In this document: positions 1-7,128 of the stretch, in pieces | How positions within the stretch are numbered: the stretch's first letter is position 1 | How the letters are laid out: each line of letters starts with the position of its first letter | Origin: Burkholderia sp052045245 | GTDB taxonomy: Bacteria > Pseudomonadota > Gammaproteobacteria > Burkholderiales > Burkholderiaceae | Assembly (NCBI RefSeq): GCF_052045245.1 | Contig: NZ_JBQEON010000003.1 | Coordinates: 62,001 to 126,000, forward strand | Direction: 5' to 3' | Length of the DNA stretch: 64,000 nucleotides | Translations under genes and position numbers: made by a program | Notes under the pieces: model-generated | Databases searched by the model: none | Seen by the model: the letters and a program-made list of their open reading frames with translations, nothing else | Told to the model about the DNA's origin: nothing

Positions 1-825
1 AAGATCCTGATCTCGACCGACATCGAAGGCGTCGCTGGCGTGTTCGCCGCTGAGCAGACGCGTGCCGGCAATCCGGAATACGAACGCGCGCGCCGCTGGA
101 TGACCGCCGAGGCGAACGCGGCGATCGAAGGCGCGTTCGCGGGCGGCGCGCAGGCCGTCTGGGTCAACGACTCGCATGGCGGCTTTCGCAACCTGCTGCC
201 CGACGAGCTCGATGCGCGCGCGCGTGTCGTGCTCGGCAAGCCGCGCACGCTCGGGATGATGGCGGGCCTCGAACAACAGCCCGATCTGGTGTTCATGATC
301 GGCTTTCACGCGAAATCGCAGACTCGCGGCGTGCTCGCACACACCATCAACGGCTTCGCGTTCACGCAGGTGTGGCTGAACGGCGTCGAGCTCGGCGAAG
401 CCGGGCTGTACGGCGCGCTGGCGCGCGAATACGGTGCGCACGTCGCGCTGGCATCGGGCGACGACGTGTTCGCGGAGGAAACCCGGCCGCTGTTTCCGGA
501 CGCGCGGTTCGAGACGGTCAAGACGGCCGGCGGCGCATCGAGCGGCGATACGCTTACGCCCGCCGCGTCCTGCGCGCGCATCGCGACTGCCGCACGCGAC
601 ACGGTCGCGCAGGCGCTGTCGTCCGGCTGGCGCGCGGGCGCGCATCGGCCCGCGCCGGCCGCTTGCACGCTGCGCGTACAGACGGCCGCGCTCGCCGATC
701 TGTTCGGCGTGCTGCCGTCGCTCGAACGGGTCGACGCGGTGACGCTGCGCTTCGACGGACCGTCGGTCGAGCACGTCGTGCGCACGCTGAACAGCCTGTC
801 GGCCATGTCGTTCATGCTGCGGTGA
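1..825 (+). CDS. M55 family D-aminopeptidase (DppA-like), 5' end cut by the window
   Basis: The reading frame is open from base 1, so the gene starts upstream and only its first few codons are missing. The protein opens with STDIEGVAG, the metal-binding start of the M55/DppA fold. It then shows NDSHGG (about residue 54 of the visible part) and IGFHAKS (about residue 100), which supply further metal-ligand histidines in this family. DppA is a zinc D-aminopeptidase forming a ring-shaped decamer that releases D-Ala from peptides, and it usually lies beside dipeptide transporters; that neighbour would be to the left, outside the window. The stop at 823-825 is followed by a short gap before the AraC gene. 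Function is by family only. Confidence 0.85.
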   Translation, partial: KILISTDIEGVAGVFAAEQTRAGNPEYERARRWMTAEANAAIEGAFAGGAQAVWVNDSHGGFRNLLPDELDARARVVLGKPRTLGMMAGLEQQPDLVFMIGFHAKSQTRGVLAHTINGFAFTQVWLNGVELGEAGLYGALAREYGAHVALASGDDVFAEETRPLFPDARFETVKTAGGASSGDTLTPAASCARIATAARDTVAQALSSGWRAGAHRPAPAACTLRVQTAALADLFGVLPSLERVDAVTLRFDGPSVEHVVRTLNSLSAMSFMLR

Positions 826-959
826 CGCGCGCCGACCGGATGCCGCCGCAGGGGCCGTCCCCGCGCGCTGAAACGTTTTGGGCATCTCCGTTCCGATGAA
901 GTCGCTATCCAGCCGATTCGGCTGTCGGGTCTTGCGGCCGGCCAGCCGGTCGCGCAAGC

Positions 960-1811
960 GTGGAGCGGATCGTAGACCGAGCGAAGGTGACCCGCCTTCG
1001 AGATCGGGTCATTCATGATGGAAGTCGGGCCTTGAGAAATACGCTGCTAGATCCCTATGAACACATTCCCCGTAGCGTGGTCGTGACCGCCAACGACTAC
1101 GCGGCGGGCACGACGTTTCCGGAGCACGCGCACGGGCGCGGGCAGTTCGCGTTCGCGTCGCGCGGCACGATCAGCGTGGCGACGCCGCACGGCCGCTGGC
1201 TCGTGCCGCCGCAGCGCGCGTGCTGGGTGCCGGCCGGCGTGCGGCACGAGATGACGATGACCGGGCCGGTCACGATGCTCAACACGTTCGTGACCGACGA
1301 CGCGGCCCGGGCCGCGGCGCTGCCGGACCAGTGCGGCGTGTACGGCGTGTCGCCGCTGTTGCGGCAACTGATCGACGATGCGATCGACCTGCCGGCGATG
1401 TACGACGTCGACGGCCGGGCGGGCAAGCTGATGGCGCTGCTGGTCGCGGAAATCGCGACGATGCCGCGGCTGTCGCTGCATGCACCGTTGCCGGCCGACG
1501 CGCGCCTCGCGAAGATCTGCCGGCATCTGTTCGCGTCGCCGTCGATCGCCGCCGATCTCGATCGGGTGGCGACCGATGCGGGTGTGAGCCGACGAACGTT
1601 CACGCGGCTGTTCCGCGCACAAACCGGCGTGAGTTTCGCCGCGTGGCGTCAGCAGGTCTGCATGCTCGCGGCGATTACCCGCCTGAGCGACGGGCATCCG
1701 GTGACGCGCGTCGCGTTCGATCTCGGCTATGCGAGCGCGAGCGCCTTTACGTCCGCGTTTCGCCGCATCCTCGGCGATACGCCGAGCCGGTATCTGGAGA
1801 TTCGCCGCTAG
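960..1811 (+). CDS. AraC-family transcriptional regulator with N-terminal cupin
   Basis: The N-terminal half looks like a cupin sensor (FPEHAHGRGQFAFASRG, then WLVPPQRACWVPAGVRHE). The C-terminal ~100 residues hold two helix-turn-helix motifs of the AraC type, the second ending in LGYASASAFTSAFRRILGDTP. Such proteins normally activate or repress a nearby operon in response to a small ligand, which cannot be read here. The start is uncertain: 960 is a GTG, with TTG at 1032 and GTG at 1077 in frame, and the cupin homology begins only around the latter. It stands alone between the peptidase gene and the convergent pcaHG operon. Confidence 0.8.
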   Translation: MERIVDRAKVTRLRDRVIHDGSRALRNTLLDPYEHIPRSVVVTANDYAAGTTFPEHAHGRGQFAFASRGTISVATPHGRWLVPPQRACWVPAGVRHEMTMTGPVTMLNTFVTDDAARAAALPDQCGVYGVSPLLRQLIDDAIDLPAMYDVDGRAGKLMALLVAEIATMPRLSLHAPLPADARLAKICRHLFASPSIAADLDRVATDAGVSRRTFTRLFRAQTGVSFAAWRQQVCMLAAITRLSDGHPVTRVAFDLGYASASAFTSAFRRILGDTPSRYLEIRR

Positions 1812-1823
1812 CCGGAACGGATG

Positions 1824-1851
1824 CGGCGGCGGCCACACACGGCCGCCGCCG
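1824..1851. terminator. GC-rich 11-bp hairpin after the araC-type gene
   Basis: A perfect 11-bp stem (1824-1834 with 1841-1851) around an ACACAC loop lies 12 bases after the AraC stop. No T-run follows on either strand, so it may act as a transcript-end stabiliser or Rho-assisted stop rather than a classical intrinsic terminator. Confidence 0.4.
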
Positions 1852-1852
1852 A

Positions 1853-1892
1853 GGACGAAAAAAACGCGCCTGCCAGGTTTCGGTCAGACGCG
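1853..1892 (-). terminator. Intrinsic terminator on the minus strand, downstream of pcaHG
   Basis: Read on the minus strand, an 8-bp stem (1892-1885 with 1872-1865, one G-T wobble) is followed by a run of seven T. It faces transcripts coming from pcaHG, whose last stop codon is 2280, so it could end the pca message about 400 bases downstream. Confidence 0.5.
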
Positions 1893-2279
1893 CTTAAAGG
1901 CACTCGGTCAGAAAAAATGCGCGAACAGCGGGTTGGCCGCGGGCTGGCCGCTATCGCGTATGACTCATGGAATTGTTGCCTTTCCCGATTCAATCCCGTC
2001 AGTGCGTGGCGGATAGCAAAGCATACGCTGCATAACGCGCAAGCGATATCGCGCGTGTCGGACGATTCATGTGCAGTTGCAGCATGCGTTTGAATCGCGT
2101 GTTGGGTGCCGGGAACGGAACCCGTCCGCCATCAGCATCCGCAATCCGGACCGGATGTGCCGCGACGCAACATCGAATATCGGCGGAGAAAACGAAAACC
2201 GCCGCGCGACGCAAGACCTGTTGGTATCGCGCCACGCGGCGGTTCGGTGCGGGGGAGCCGGCCTGCGCCGGCTCACGCG
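1893..2279. other. Intergenic space between the AraC gene and pcaG
   Basis: No supported gene. A short minus-strand frame (1999-2283) has no recognisable motif and overlaps the pcaG end. The segment around 1975-2060 is somewhat less GC-rich than its surroundings. Nothing else is visible. Confidence 0.4.
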
Positions 2280-2873
2280 TCACAGGTCGAAGAACACGGT
2301 TTCGTCCGGCCCCTGCATGCGGATGTCGAAGCGATACACGACCGGGCGGCCCGGCTGCGCGTCGCGCTTCGCGACGAGCGTCGCACGGCGTTCGGCCGGC
2401 ACCAGGTTCAGCACCGGATCGGCCGCGTTCGCCGCGGTTTCGTCGTCGAAATACACGCGGGTGAACGCGTGGGTCAGGATCCCGCGCATCATCACCGTCA
2501 CATTGATGTGCGGCGCTTCGTCGGCGGCGATGCGGCCCGGCTTCACCGTCTCGACGACGAAGCGTTGCTGCGGATCGGTGCCCGTGCCGACGCGGGCAAA
2601 GCCCGTGAAGCCGGACTTCGTGATGTCGGCGCGCGACGCGGGGTAGCGGCCAGCACCGTCCACCTGCGTGAATTCGAGCACGGCGTCGCCGACGACGTTG
2701 CCGTCACCGTCGAATACCTGGCCGACCAGCAGCACGTGCTCGCCTTCGGCGTCCGGCGTGGCGATCGTCGGCGTGAACAGGCTTTTCAGGTCGTAGTCGT
2801 ACTGCTGCGGGCACAGGCCGTAGGCGAAGTACGGGCCGACCGTTTGCGAAGGGGTTTGCTTCAGCGTCGTCAT
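2280..2873 (-). CDS. pcaG: Protocatechuate 3,4-dioxygenase alpha subunit
   Basis: The 197-residue protein is the alpha chain of the non-haem Fe(III) intradiol dioxygenase that opens protocatechuate to 3-carboxy-cis,cis-muconate, the entry of the beta-ketoadipate pathway. It begins TLKQTPSQTVGPYFAYGLCP, typical of PcaG, and carries the intradiol core (GQVFDGDGNVVGDAVLEFTQ, then HINVTVMMRGILTHAFTRVY). Alpha chains lack the iron ligands, as here. Its start lies 3 bases after the pcaH stop, so the two chains of the (alpha-beta-Fe) protomer are co-translated. It is controlled with pcaH from the divergent pcaQ region. Confidence 0.95.
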   Translation of the reverse strand: MTTLKQTPSQTVGPYFAYGLCPQQYDYDLKSLFTPTIATPDAEGEHVLLVGQVFDGDGNVVGDAVLEFTQVDGAGRYPASRADITKSGFTGFARVGTGTDPQQRFVVETVKPGRIAADEAPHINVTVMMRGILTHAFTRVYFDDETAANAADPVLNLVPAERRATLVAKRDAQPGRPVVYRFDIRMQGPDETVFFDL

Positions 2874-2876
2874 GGT

Positions 2877-3584
2877 TCAGCGCTCCATCGGGGTAGCGTC
2901 GCGGCCGCGCAGCACGATGTCGAATTCGTAGCCGAGCGCATAGCCTTCTTCGGTAATGTCCATCGAGAAGCGCGAGATCAGGCGGTCGCGCGCTTGTTCC
3001 GGCGTGCCCTGGAAGATCGGGTCGTACGCGAGCAGCGGATCGCCGGGGAAGTACATCTGCGTGACGAGGCGCGAGCCGAAGTAGTCGCCGAACAGCGAGA
3101 AGTGGATGTGATTCGGGCGCCACGCGTTCGGATGATTGCCCCACGGATACGCGCCGGGCTTGATCGTCAGGAAGCGATAGCGGCCTTCGTTGTCGGTCAG
3201 GCAGCGGCCCGCGCCGAGGAAGTTCGGGTCGAGCGGCGCGTCGTGCTGATCGACCTTGTGCACGTAGCGGCCGGCCGCGTTCGCCTGCCACACCTCGACG
3301 AGCGTGTTGCGCACGGGCTTGCCGCCTTCGTCGAGCACGCGGCCGGTGACGACGATGCGCTCGCCGAGCGGCTCGCCGTTCTTCACGGCGTTCTTCGTCA
3401 GGTCGTGGTCGAGCGCGCCGAGATCCTCGGTGCCATAGACGGGCACGTACTGGTCGCGCAGCTTTTCCTTCAACGGGATCATCGGGCGCGTCGGGCCGCG
3501 CTTCACCGACGAACGGTACTCGGGGTGGACATACGCGGGATGCGACGGCCAGTCGCGCGGCGTGAGGATCGTGGGGGAATCCAT
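2877..3584 (-). CDS. pcaH: Protocatechuate 3,4-dioxygenase beta subunit
   Basis: 235 residues from the ATG at 3584, the usual size; an open frame continues upstream but has no homology and crosses pcaQ. This is the catalytic, iron-binding chain. The four ligands can be placed as Tyr107, Tyr146, His159 and His161, with the exact spacing (39, 13, 2) of the characterised Pseudomonas enzyme. The intradiol-type N-terminus (YRSSVKRGPTRPMIPLKEKL) is intact. First gene of pcaHG, transcribed away from pcaQ; the 196-bp gap between them carries two repeated palindromes that look like PcaQ sites. Confidence 0.95.
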   Translation of the reverse strand: MDSPTILTPRDWPSHPAYVHPEYRSSVKRGPTRPMIPLKEKLRDQYVPVYGTEDLGALDHDLTKNAVKNGEPLGERIVVTGRVLDEGGKPVRNTLVEVWQANAAGRYVHKVDQHDAPLDPNFLGAGRCLTDNEGRYRFLTIKPGAYPWGNHPNAWRPNHIHFSLFGDYFGSRLVTQMYFPGDPLLAYDPIFQGTPEQARDRLISRFSMDITEEGYALGYEFDIVLRGRDATPMER

Positions 3585-3676
3585 CGGGCGTCTCCTGATA
3601 GGTATTTCACGAAGGGGATGGCAGGACTTTAGCCAATCCGGAAAGTTATGAAAAGTGACCTTTTTTCGCAAATCGC

Positions 3677-3691
3677 ATAACGGTTCGTTAT
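3677..3691. promoter_or_regulatory. Candidate PcaQ operator 1 (ATAAC-N5-GTTAT)
   Basis: Palindrome ATAACGGTTCGTTAT in the pcaH-pcaQ gap, 93 bases before the pcaH start. LysR-type PcaQ sites described elsewhere are also ATAAC-based palindromes. A second copy lies 91 bases to the right, and both are preceded by the same TCCGGAAAGTTATG element (3638, 3728). Confidence 0.6.
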
Positions 3692-3767
3692 GTTCTGCCG
3701 TGCCGATGGAAGCGCCGCTTGGGCCTTTCCGGAAAGTTATGCAAAATGGCGTGACATCCCCATTCGC

Positions 3768-3782
3768 ATAACCGCCCGTTAT
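3768..3782. promoter_or_regulatory. Candidate PcaQ operator 2, overlapping the pcaQ start codon
   Basis: Palindrome ATAACCGCCCGTTAT, same form as operator 1. Its last bases are the first two bases of the pcaQ ATG at 3781. Binding here would be expected to repress pcaQ itself, as is common for LysR regulators. Confidence 0.6.
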
Positions 3783-4767
3783 GAATAACCGTATCGCCGA
3801 CGGCCGTGTCAAATTCCGGCACCTGCAGTGCTTTCTCGCGGTCGCGCAACTGGGCGGCGTGCAGAAGGCGGCCGAAAGCCTGTCGATCACGCAGCCGGCC
3901 GTGTCGAAGACGATCGCCGAACTGGAGTCGATCCTCGGCGTGAAGTTGTTCGAACGCGGGCGGCATGGTGCGCAGCCGACCCGCGAAGCGCAACTGTTCA
4001 TGCCGCATGCGAACGCGTGCGTGCTGGCGCTGCGGCAGGGGGTCGGGCTGCTCGCGCGGGAGGGCGGGGCCGCCGCGGCAACGCTCGAAATCGGCATGCT
4101 GCCGACGGTCGCGGCTTCGCTCGCGCCCGCGCTGATGAAGGCACTCGCCGCGCGCTGGCCGCGCGTCGTCGTGCGGATCGCGACGGCCGCGAATACCGAA
4201 CTGCTGGAGCGCCTGAAGGCGGGGGCGATCGAGTGCGCGATCGGGCGCCTGTCGGAGCCGGAGCGAATGATCGGGCTCGCGTTCGAGCAGTTGTACAACG
4301 AGCCGCTCGTCGCGGTCGTGCGCGCCGGGCATCCGCTGCTGGCGAGCACCGCGCCGGCCGCCGAGCTCGCGCGCTATCCGGTCGTGCTGCCGCCGTTCGG
4401 CACGCTGATACGCCAGTCGGCCGAGCAATTGCTCGGGGCATGCGGTGTGCCGCCGCTGGATTCGTTCATCGAGGTGCTGTCGGTATCGGTCGCGCGCGCG
4501 CTCGCGCTCGAGAACGACGCGGTATGGTTCGTGCCGCTCTATGCCGCCGAATACGACCTGTCGGCCGGTGCGCTCGCGCGCCTGCCGCTGCCGTCCGCCG
4601 GCACCGACGAGCCGGTCGGGCTCGTGCTGCGTACCGATGCGCAGCCGTCACCCGTCGCGCGGACGCTGATCGACGCCGTGCGCGACATCGCGCAGGCGCG
4701 GTTCGGCGATACGCGTTTGCATCGCNCGCCGCGCGGCGCGCGCAAACCGGCTCGGCGCGCGCGTTGA
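3781..4767 (+). CDS. pcaQ: LysR-type regulator PcaQ of protocatechuate catabolism
   Basis: About 328 residues with an N-terminal winged helix-turn-helix (VKFRHLQCFLAVAQLGGVQK, then SLSITQPAVSKTIAELE) and a C-terminal periplasmic-binding-like effector domain. PcaQ activates pcaHG and related operons in response to beta-carboxymuconate-type intermediates, and its divergent position next to pcaHG supports the name. The start codon overlaps operator 2, so no normal ribosome-binding site is evident; a later start is possible but would cut the first residues before the helix-turn-helix. One ambiguous base at 4726 falls in the extreme C-terminal tail. Confidence 0.9.
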   Translation: MNNRIADGRVKFRHLQCFLAVAQLGGVQKAAESLSITQPAVSKTIAELESILGVKLFERGRHGAQPTREAQLFMPHANACVLALRQGVGLLAREGGAAAATLEIGMLPTVAASLAPALMKALAARWPRVVVRIATAANTELLERLKAGAIECAIGRLSEPERMIGLAFEQLYNEPLVAVVRAGHPLLASTAPAAELARYPVVLPPFGTLIRQSAEQLLGACGVPPLDSFIEVLSVSVARALALENDAVWFVPLYAAEYDLSAGALARLPLPSAGTDEPVGLVLRTDAQPSPVARTLIDAVRDIAQARFGDTRLHRXPRGARKPARRAR

Positions 4768-4858
4768 CACGCGGGGCCGGGTCGGGTCGGGTGGGGGCCG
4801 GCCGCGGTTCGGGCGGGCCATTCGTTGGCCGTTCGGTCAGTAGCGAGTGGTGTCGTGC

Positions 4859-4887
4859 TTGGCATATCGTATCGTTTTTGGTACGCT
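4859..4887 (+). promoter_or_regulatory. Promoter of the toxin-antitoxin pair with inverted repeat
   Basis: TTGGCA, 17 bases, TACGCT. The spacer holds an imperfect inverted repeat (GTATC ... GGTAC) that could be the autorepression site typical of toxin-antitoxin operons. The predicted RNA start is only about 7 bases before the toxin ATG at 4901, so the message would be nearly leaderless. Confidence 0.45.
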
Positions 4888-4900
4888 TGATGACACGACG

Positions 4901-5260
4901 ATGGCGAGACAGCAGATTCAGATCACGCTCGGCGTGCGGTTCTTCCGCACGGCGCGTGGCAACGAGCCGGTGCGCGAATGGCTCAGGGCGCTCGGGCAGA
5001 TCGAACGCAGGGTGATCGGCGAAGAGATCAAGACCGTTCAACTGGGCTGGCCGCTCGGCATGCCGCTGGTCCGGAAGATGTCGCGGGATCTGTGGGAAAT
5101 CCGCGTGCTGTTGCCGCAGCGAAGCGCGCACGTGCTGTTCACGGTCGTCGGCGACACGATGGTGCTGCTGCACGCATTCTTCAAGCAGTCGCAGGCCACG
5201 CCGTCCGACGATCTCGACGTCACCGTCGCGCGCCTGAAAACGCTGACGCGCGCCATCTGA
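4901..5260 (+). CDS. HigB/RelE-type toxin (phage Gp49-like family)
   Basis: 119 residues from the ATG at 4901. The core (FFRTARGNEPVREWLRAL, ERRVIGEEIKTVQLGWPLGM, LWEIRVLLPQRSAHVLFTVV, LLHAFFKQSQ) is the Gp49-like branch of the RelE/HigB fold, usually a ribosome-dependent mRNA interferase. Unlike most toxin-antitoxin pairs the toxin comes first, the order seen in higBA. The antitoxin starts 69 bases after the stop. A GTG further upstream (4847) is in frame but lies before the candidate promoter. Activity is inferred from family and pairing. Confidence 0.85.
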   Translation: MARQQIQITLGVRFFRTARGNEPVREWLRALGQIERRVIGEEIKTVQLGWPLGMPLVRKMSRDLWEIRVLLPQRSAHVLFTVVGDTMVLLHAFFKQSQATPSDDLDVTVARLKTLTRAI

Positions 5261-5329
5261 ATTCCCCGGTTGCGCCGGCACATGCGATCGGCGATGTGCC
5301 GGCCGGCAACGCCATGCATTGGAGTACTC

Positions 5330-5626
5330 ATGACGACCACGAACAACCCGCATATCGGCAGCGACTTCGATACCTTTCTCGAGGAGGACGGTCATCTCGA
5401 AGCGGCCACCGCCACCGCGATCAAGCGCGTGATCGCGTGGCAGATCGGGCAGGAAATGAAGGCGCAGCACATCACGAAAACCGCGATGGCCGCGCGGATG
5501 AAAACCAGCCGCGCCGCGCTCAACCGTCTGCTCGACGAAACCGACACGAGCCTCACGCTCGCGACGCTCGCGAGCGCGGCCACCGCGCTCGGCAAGCGGC
5601 TCAGCTTCGAGCTGGTGCCGGCGTGA
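5330..5626 (+). CDS. HigA-type antitoxin with XRE helix-turn-helix
   Basis: 98 residues from the ATG at 5330, chosen because a GGAG lies 6 bases upstream; an in-frame extension to 5270 has no homology. The second half is a lambda-Cro-type helix-turn-helix (ITKTAMAARMKTSRAALNRLLD, followed by TLATLASAATALGKRL). Such proteins bind and neutralise the HigB toxin and repress the shared promoter. It directly follows the toxin gene in the same orientation. Confidence 0.85.
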   Translation: MTTTNNPHIGSDFDTFLEEDGHLEAATATAIKRVIAWQIGQEMKAQHITKTAMAARMKTSRAALNRLLDETDTSLTLATLASAATALGKRLSFELVPA

Positions 5627-5722
5627 CGCCGATGATCAAACGGCGGGCGACCGGTTCGCGGTAGCCCGCCGCATCCTGGCGAGCGGGCGCGTGTTCGTCC
5701 GCACACGGGCGCCGGCGCGCGA

Positions 5723-6997
5723 TCAGGTGCGTCGCCCCGCCATCCGCAGATAAACCAGCGCACCGCCCGCGAGCAGCAGCGGGCACAAGATATACCACCC
5801 GGTCGTCAGGAACAGCGCGGCGACCGCGATCAGCGAAATCCATGCGCAGCGATACGCGATGCTGCCGCGCGGCAGCAGTTTCAGCGCGGCCCCCGCGCCA
5901 AGCCCGTACACCATCACAAAGCACCCGGACGTCACGAGCACGAGCGGCTTCGGCCCGACGTCCGACAACGTCGTCGCGGCCAGTGCGACGGCCGCGAGCA
6001 TCGCGATCACGCCGAGGCTGCGGCGTGGCACGCCACCGACCTGGCTGCCTTGCGCGAGCCACGCCGGCAGTGCGCCGTCGCGCCCGAGCGCCGCGCCGAG
6101 TTTCGCCGCACCCGCGAAATACGCATTCATCGTGCCGAGCGTGAGCAGCAGCGCGGCCGCGGCGGCCAGCACCTGCGCGTGACCGCCGATGCCGCCCGCG
6201 ATCAATTCCGCGAGCGGTGCGCCCGACGCACCGGCCGACGGCCCGAGCACCGTCACGCTCGCGGCCGCTACCGACAGATACAGCAACCCGACGACCACGA
6301 CCGCGATGCCGGCCGAGCGCGGCATGTCGTGCGCGGGGCGGCGGAATTCGGCGGCGAGGTGCGTAATCGCTTCCCAGCCCGCGAAACTCCACACGAGCAA
6401 CGCGGCGGCCTGGCCGACCGCGAGCCAGCCGTGCGGCGCGAACGGATGCAGGTTCGCCGGGTTCGCATGCGGCGCCGACGCGAGCACGGCGGCCAGCAGC
6501 AGCGTGACGAGCAGCGCCGACAACACGAGCTGCATGCGGCCCGACACGGTGACGCCGAACGCATTCGCGGCCGATACCGTGGCGATCAGCGCGGCCGCCG
6601 TGACGATTACCGTGACATGCCCGCCGCCCGTGACGGCCGCGACGTATGCACCGCCGAACATCGCCGCGGCCGGCGCACCGGCCGGCACCGCGAAATAGAA
6701 ACACCAGCCGACGATTGCCGCGGCCTTCGGCCCGAATGCGCGGCGCGCGTAGGTCGATACGCCGCCCGCGTCCGGGTAGCGCGCGCCGAGTGCGGCGAAG
6801 GTGGCCGCGAGCGGCCCCGACAGCACGACGAGCGCGGCCCATGCGAGCAGCGACGCGGGGCCCGCGACTTCGGCGGCGAGTGCTGGCAACGCAATGACGC
6901 CGGTGCCGAGCACCGCGCCGATATACAGCGCGGCGCCCTGGAAAATCGTCAGCGAGCCCGCATGATGAACCGCGGGCGAATCGGCATGCGAAGGCAT
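5723..6997 (-). CDS. APC-superfamily amino-acid permease
   Basis: 424 residues with about 12 hydrophobic segments. The N-terminal helix (GAALYIGAVLGTGVIALPALAA) carries the glycine-rich motif of amino acid-polyamine-organocation transporters. Another conserved stretch is the YPDAGGVSTYARRAFG loop, which is near-universal in this family. It should import an amino acid or related amine by proton symport across the inner membrane; the substrate cannot be read. It stands alone, convergent with the antitoxin gene, and ends in a short basic tail. Confidence 0.85.
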   Translation of the reverse strand: MPSHADSPAVHHAGSLTIFQGAALYIGAVLGTGVIALPALAAEVAGPASLLAWAALVVLSGPLAATFAALGARYPDAGGVSTYARRAFGPKAAAIVGWCFYFAVPAGAPAAAMFGGAYVAAVTGGGHVTVIVTAAALIATVSAANAFGVTVSGRMQLVLSALLVTLLLAAVLASAPHANPANLHPFAPHGWLAVGQAAALLVWSFAGWEAITHLAAEFRRPAHDMPRSAGIAVVVVGLLYLSVAAASVTVLGPSAGASGAPLAELIAGGIGGHAQVLAAAAALLLTLGTMNAYFAGAAKLGAALGRDGALPAWLAQGSQVGGVPRRSLGVIAMLAAVALAATTLSDVGPKPLVLVTSGCFVMVYGLGAGAALKLLPRGSIAYRCAWISLIAVAALFLTTGWYILCPLLLAGGALVYLRMAGRRT

Positions 6998-7128
6998 GAA
7001 AGGCAGTCTCCGGAAGGCTTGTTCTGGGGGCGGTCGCTCGCGGGGTGAATCGTTCGATGCTACCCGAACGCGCGCGCCGATGACGCGCGGCGTTCAGTAG
7101 TCCGCGACGGGCCGCGTGTCAGCCGATG

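Noticed and set aside
1999..2283. 94-codon minus-strand frame after pcaG
   Set aside because: No homology, no ribosome-binding site, overlaps the pcaG stop.
2106..3632. 508-codon open frame on the plus strand opposite pcaHG
   Set aside because: Arg/Ala/Val/His-rich shadow of pcaG and pcaH, which are clear real genes on the other strand.
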